Of a DNA stretch of 8,817 bases, positions 5,728-8,817 are shown piece by piece. The translations under genes were made by a program, and so were the position numbers. The first letter of the stretch is position 1; every line of letters begins with the position of its first letter. The stretch covers positions 1 through 8,817 of the forward strand of contig JALWSL010000070.1 in NCBI GenBank assembly GCA_027080405.1, read 5' to 3'. The DNA is from Planctomycetaceae bacterium. GTDB lineage: Bacteria > Planctomycetota > Planctomycetia > Planctomycetales > Planctomycetaceae. The notes beneath the pieces were generated by a model that saw only the letters and a list, made by a program, of their open reading frames with translations, did not search any database and was not told where the DNA came from.

Positions 5728-7221
5728 ATGATTTGTGTCAGTATTGGTCGTTCTCGAATGAAGGTCATGCGGGCAGAACATACCGCTTTGAAAAAAGCCG
5801 GTGCCCAACTGGTTGAGTTGAGACTGGATTGGTTGAAGCGCGTCACGGATATCTCCATGCTTTTGGAAGATCGCCCTACCCCCACCGTCATCACCTGCCG
5901 GCGCGCGGAAGACCGAGGAAAATGGCGGGGAACCGAGGAAGAACGAAAGACGCTGTTGCGATCCGCCATTGCAGATGGTGTCGAGTTCGTCGATCTGGAA
6001 GTCGATGTCGCCGCCGAAATTCCCCGTTATGGAAAAACCCGCCGCATCATCAGTTATCATAATTTCGATGAAACACCGGAAAATCTGGAACGCATCTACA
6101 ATCAGCTTAAAAAGCAGGATGCCGACATCATTAAAATCGTCACCATGGCGAACAGCCCATCCGATGGAGTTCGAATGCTGGAACTGGTTTCTGGTGCAGA
6201 CATTCCGACGGTCGGTTTCTGCATGGGAGAATTCGGCCTGTTCACACGGGTCTTGTGTGGTAAATATGGTTCACCTTTCAGTTATGCCAGCTTCAGCTCG
6301 GAACGAGAACTCGCACCGGGCCAGCTATCATTTCGCGAAATGGTCGATCTGTACCATTACCACCAGATCGACCAGAACACCGCCGTCTTCGGCGTACTGG
6401 GAGACCCGATCCGCCACAGTTACAGCCCACAAGTTCATAACGCCGCCTTCCGCAAGGAAAATATCAATGCTGTCTATCTTCCCTTTCGTATTTCAGAACA
6501 GCACTTTGATGAATCGATCCGGGCGTTACGCCGACTGAGTATCGGGGGTTACAGTGTCACCATCCCCCACAAGGAACGGGCAATCAAATATGCCGACCAT
6601 GTTGATGAATCGGTCGAACAGATTGGAGCGGCCAATACACTTTACCGCAATCATCGAGGCATCTGGTTTGCAGCCAATACCGATTATGAAGCTGCGTTGA
6701 CGACATTGCGAATGGGCATGCAAAAAGCGGGCTGGCCCGGGGCGACCATGAAGGATCGGAAAGTCCTCATTCTCGGCGCGGGAGGTGTCGCCCGCGCGAT
6801 CGGACTGGGAGTTGTTCGGGCAGGCGGTATGTTGACAATAGCGGGACGCACCAAGGCGCGCACCAGGGAACTTGCCGAACATCTGGGGTGCCACCACTGC
6901 AGTTGGGAGAACCGCGGCGCCCAAAGCCCCGAAGTTCTTATCAACTGCACACCCGTAGGAATGTTTCCCAATGTGGATGAAACACCTTTTGATCAAAACT
7001 GGCTCTCGGATCGCGCATTGGTTTTCGATACCATCTACAATCCCGAAAATACCTTGTTGCTCAAACAGGCCCGGGAAAAGGGATGTCATGTCGTCAGCGG
7101 TCTGGAAATGTTCGTGCAACAGGCCGCTGCGCAGTTCGAATGTTTCACCGGGCAGAATCCTCCAACCGAAGAAATGAGAGAAACGCTGAGAAAGGCAATC
7201 TCTCCTGTTGTCTATTCCTGA
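5728..7221 (+). CDS. aroDE: Bifunctional 3-dehydroquinate dehydratase (type I)/shikimate dehydrogenase
   Basis: This 497-residue fusion enzyme catalyses steps 3 and 4 of the shikimate pathway: 3-dehydroquinate to 3-dehydroshikimate, then NADPH-dependent reduction to shikimate. The N-terminal AroD half shows ELRLD (30-34), TCR (56-58), the catalytic histidine in ISYHNF (H111), the Schiff-base lysine in KIVTMA (K136) and GEFGLFTRVL. The AroE half begins near residue 220 (FGVLGDPIRHSYSP) and has SxS (231-233), catalytic lysine in SVTIPHK (K282), NTD (317-319), the nucleotide loop GAGGVARA (350-357), an AGRTKAR segment typical of NADPH preference, NCTPVGM and a GLEMFVQQA end. Both active sites look intact. 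The start is placed at MICVSIGRSR, where the family begins; earlier in-frame ATGs at 5638 and 5686 would add a basic, unrelated extension. The Shine-Dalgarno is weak. Confidence 0.95.
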   Translation: MICVSIGRSRMKVMRAEHTALKKAGAQLVELRLDWLKRVTDISMLLEDRPTPTVITCRRAEDRGKWRGTEEERKTLLRSAIADGVEFVDLEVDVAAEIPRYGKTRRIISYHNFDETPENLERIYNQLKKQDADIIKIVTMANSPSDGVRMLELVSGADIPTVGFCMGEFGLFTRVLCGKYGSPFSYASFSSERELAPGQLSFREMVDLYHYHQIDQNTAVFGVLGDPIRHSYSPQVHNAAFRKENINAVYLPFRISEQHFDESIRALRRLSIGGYSVTIPHKERAIKYADHVDESVEQIGAANTLYRNHRGIWFAANTDYEAALTTLRMGMQKAGWPGATMKDRKVLILGAGGVARAIGLGVVRAGGMLTIAGRTKARTRELAEHLGCHHCSWENRGAQSPEVLINCTPVGMFPNVDETPFDQNWLSDRALVFDTIYNPENTLLLKQAREKGCHVVSGLEMFVQQAAAQFECFTGQNPPTEEMRETLRKAISPVVYS

Positions 7222-7268
7222 AAAGACGAAAAAGACAAAGGCGAATCGGATCCAGCCCCGGTACTCAC

Positions 7269-7297
7269 TGCATCAACTATGAATTTATTGCATCAAC
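7269..7297 (+). repeat. Short direct repeat upstream of aroK
   Basis: TGCATCAAC occurs at 7269-7277 and again at 7289-7297, 20 bases apart, with a partial third copy (TGCACCAC) near 7304. It lies in the 163-base gap between aroDE and aroK. The gap holds no other recognisable element. A regulator site is possible but unsupported. Confidence 0.4.
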
Positions 7298-7384
7298 ACT
7301 GACTGCACCACTCCACGCAGTTTGTTCACGCAATTTGCCAAAAGATCGACCAACGCAATCCATGGCGTCTACGGACAAACATTG

Positions 7385-7918
7385 ATGATTATCACTTTGA
7401 TCGGATTTCGAGGAAGCGGGAAAAGCTCTGTTGGGCCATTACTGGCCGAGCGCCTAGGGATGTCGTTTATTGATACCGACCGACAGATCGAACAACGGAC
7501 GCAACAAAGCATTGCAGAAATTTTCGCCGAACAGGGTGAGAAATACTTCCGGGAAGTCGAAGCGAAAATGTTGCAAACCATTTATCAAACAGAGAATCAG
7601 GTTGTCGCGACCGGGGGCGGGGCTGTCTTGAATCCTCAAACACAATTGTTGATTCAACAGAAAGGGCCTGCAATCTGGCTGCAGGCAGATGTCGAAACAA
7701 CACTGAAACGCATCCAGAAAGACCAGGCAACCACTGCCACCCGCCCTGCCCTGACGAATCTTGATTTTCGACAGGAAGTCGCCACCCTGCTTAACCAGAG
7801 AGAGCCGATTTACAGGAGCCTCAGCGACATACGTATCGACACCAACAACGCAACGCCCGAACAGATCGTCGAAAACATTCTCCCGCAACTTGCCACGTCC
7901 GACTGGAGAAATCGATGA
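7385..7918 (+). CDS. aroK: Shikimate kinase
   Basis: This 177-residue cytoplasmic kinase phosphorylates shikimate to shikimate 3-phosphate with ATP, the step directly after AroDE. Motifs: Walker A GFRGSGKS (7-14), the DTD magnesium/shikimate motif (30-32), substrate-binding arginine in YFREVE (R56), GGG (77-79), lid arginine in ATRPAL (R120) and NQREPIY with R139. Length is normal. The ATG at 7385 (MIITLIGFRG) puts the P-loop at the usual distance from the N terminus; the frame stays open back to 7322, but that extension (MFTQFAKRS) is unlike the family. The Shine-Dalgarno is weak. A 163-base gap after aroDE means either cotranscription or a separate promoter. The stop overlaps the next start by four bases (ATGA). 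Confidence 0.95.
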   Translation: MIITLIGFRGSGKSSVGPLLAERLGMSFIDTDRQIEQRTQQSIAEIFAEQGEKYFREVEAKMLQTIYQTENQVVATGGGAVLNPQTQLLIQQKGPAIWLQADVETTLKRIQKDQATTATRPALTNLDFRQEVATLLNQREPIYRSLSDIRIDTNNATPEQIVENILPQLATSDWRNR

Positions 7919-8811
7919 TTGCTGATCCAACAGTTTATGCTGGTCTCTGCCTGGGGCTTTTTCTGCTCGGGTTATTCGCCGGGCGTTTTCTCAATCGTGC
8001 AATCCTGCGTCTTCCACTGCATTTTGATGTTATTCCCGCCTGGAAAGCTGTTTTTGCGACCGAGAAGCGTCCCGGCATCTATCCACCTGATCGATGGTAC
8101 CACTGCCTGCCTGTTGTTGGGACGGCTTCTCTTGTTGGCCGTTCCCCGTACACCGGTCGTAGAATCCTGGCAAGAGAACCGTGGCTCGAACTGCTCAACG
8201 GATCTCTGTTCGTGTTGGCCTTTGTCTGCATGATGCCGCTGGAATCGTGGGGCGCCACACAAGCAGACTGTTTGCGTTCGCCGTTATGGGCCGGGGAAAT
8301 TTATCACTGGGGGAGCGTTTCGAACGTGTTCCTCTGGAGTCGATATTTCTATTTTCTTTTTCTGATCGAAACATTATTTGTCGCTACGTTTATCGATTTC
8401 GATTTGTGGATTATTCCCGATGGCGTGACTTTCCCTGCAATGATTGTCGGCATTATCGGGCAAACCCTGGGTGTCGGCTTCTTTCTGGCTCCGGTCTGGT
8501 TTCAGGATCCCAACCTGTTGCAATCCCTGACTCCTGTCATCCCGGCCCTGCAGTGGTGGCCCGTGCAAAAATCCATTCCTGAATGGATTATCCATCATCC
8601 AGTGTTGCACGGTTTTTCTGTCTCTGCAGTCGGCTTTCTGGTCGGAGGGGGAATTGTCTGGGCGGTACGCATCATCGGCGGGTTGATTCTCCAACGCGAA
8701 GCAATGGGCTTTCCGCTGCTCAAAGGAGCCGACAGAGATGCCTTTTTTGCGGAGCAAGAAGCTGCTGCAACCAAGAAAAAGAAGAAAAAGAAGAACAAAA
8801 AGAAAAAGTAA
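7915..8811 (+). CDS. Prepilin peptidase-like A24 membrane protein lacking the GxGD motif
   Basis: This 298-residue inner-membrane protein is related to type IV prepilin peptidases, aspartic proteases that cut prepilin leaders. Visible hydrophobic segments: about 8-27, 93-110, 137-160, 166-190 and 230-256. The first catalytic region is intact (FIDFDLWIIPD, aspartates 161, 163 and 169). At the second, the sequence runs REAMGF (261-266) and then continues PLLKGADRD instead of the expected GD, and the usual last membrane helices are absent. The protein ends with KKKKKKKNKKKK (287-298). The N-terminal region keeps the pattern RWYHCLPVVG and GRSPYTGRR, but not the paired CxxC zinc cysteines. The start ATG overlaps the aroK stop. 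It may be a degenerate or repurposed paralogue, or a gene damaged by rearrangement; protease activity is doubtful. Confidence 0.8.
   Translation: MIADPTVYAGLCLGLFLLGLFAGRFLNRAILRLPLHFDVIPAWKAVFATEKRPGIYPPDRWYHCLPVVGTASLVGRSPYTGRRILAREPWLELLNGSLFVLAFVCMMPLESWGATQADCLRSPLWAGEIYHWGSVSNVFLWSRYFYFLFLIETLFVATFIDFDLWIIPDGVTFPAMIVGIIGQTLGVGFFLAPVWFQDPNLLQSLTPVIPALQWWPVQKSIPEWIIHHPVLHGFSVSAVGFLVGGGIVWAVRIIGGLILQREAMGFPLLKGADRDAFFAEQEAAATKKKKKKKNKKKK
8773..8808 (+). repeat. Purine-only lysine-codon tract
   Basis: A low-complexity run of AAG and AAA codons with a single AAC encodes the last twelve residues (eleven lysines, one asparagine) of the A24-like protein, directly before its TAA. Such tracts are prone to replication slippage and can slow ribosomes. 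Confidence 0.85.
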
Positions 8812-8817
8812 TTTGCA

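Noticed and set aside
6526..7119. Long open frame on the minus strand opposite aroDE (197 codons)
   Set aside because: It lies antisense to the well-supported AroE domain, shows no family motifs, and is explained by codon bias of the real gene.
7322..7384. Longer N terminus for shikimate kinase starting at 7322
   Set aside because: It would move the P-loop 21 residues away from its usual position and the extension matches nothing in the family.
7454..7930. Minus-strand open frame opposite aroK (158 codons)
   Set aside because: It lies antisense to intact shikimate kinase motifs; its composition is cysteine-, phenylalanine- and arginine-rich without domain logic.

Overview
The window looks like chromosomal DNA from a planctomycete, possibly a Gimesia/Planctomyces-like member with roughly 50% GC. 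The main reasons are a DUF1080 secreted protein, tetrahydromethanopterin (H4MPT) pathway genes in what is otherwise a bacterial gene set, a fused AroD-AroE protein, and Shine-Dalgarno sequences at only some genes. This placement is inference from protein families; no ribosomal RNA gene is present to confirm it.

Left part (1-2163, minus strand). A run of closely spaced genes reads leftward: a secreted DUF1080 protein, a 130-residue conserved hypothetical that may have an arrestin-like fold, a P-loop NTPase whose start overlaps the previous stop (TGATG), a doubtful small hydrophobic ORF, and the N-terminal part of the GTPase Obg, which is cut by the window edge.

Middle (2164-5485). A 221-base divergent intergenic region separates this run from a rightward operon. 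The operon holds a DUF447 protein (TTG start), beta-ribofuranosylaminobenzene 5'-phosphate synthase (GTG start, 4-base overlap), and, nine bases further on, a Ycf46-type AAA ATPase. The first two belong to the H4MPT-linked one-carbon pathway; beta-RFAP synthase makes its first committed step. The ATPase's role here is unknown.

Right part (5486-8817). After a 242-base gap with a candidate promoter and a possibly structured leader comes a shikimate-pathway block: a bifunctional 3-dehydroquinate dehydratase/shikimate dehydrogenase (steps 3 and 4), then shikimate kinase (step 5). Overlapping the kinase stop by four bases is a prepilin-peptidase-like (A24) membrane protein. It keeps the first catalytic aspartate motif, but its sequence departs from the family exactly at the second (GxGD) motif and ends in a lysine-rich tail. 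This is the most unusual coding feature in the window.

No tRNA, rRNA, CRISPR array, insertion sequence or convincing intrinsic terminator was seen. Most of the content is housekeeping or lineage-typical metabolism. The points most worth a second look are the altered A24 protein, the H4MPT/AAA operon, the NTPase plus arrestin-like pair, and an in-frame tandem repeat inside DUF447.
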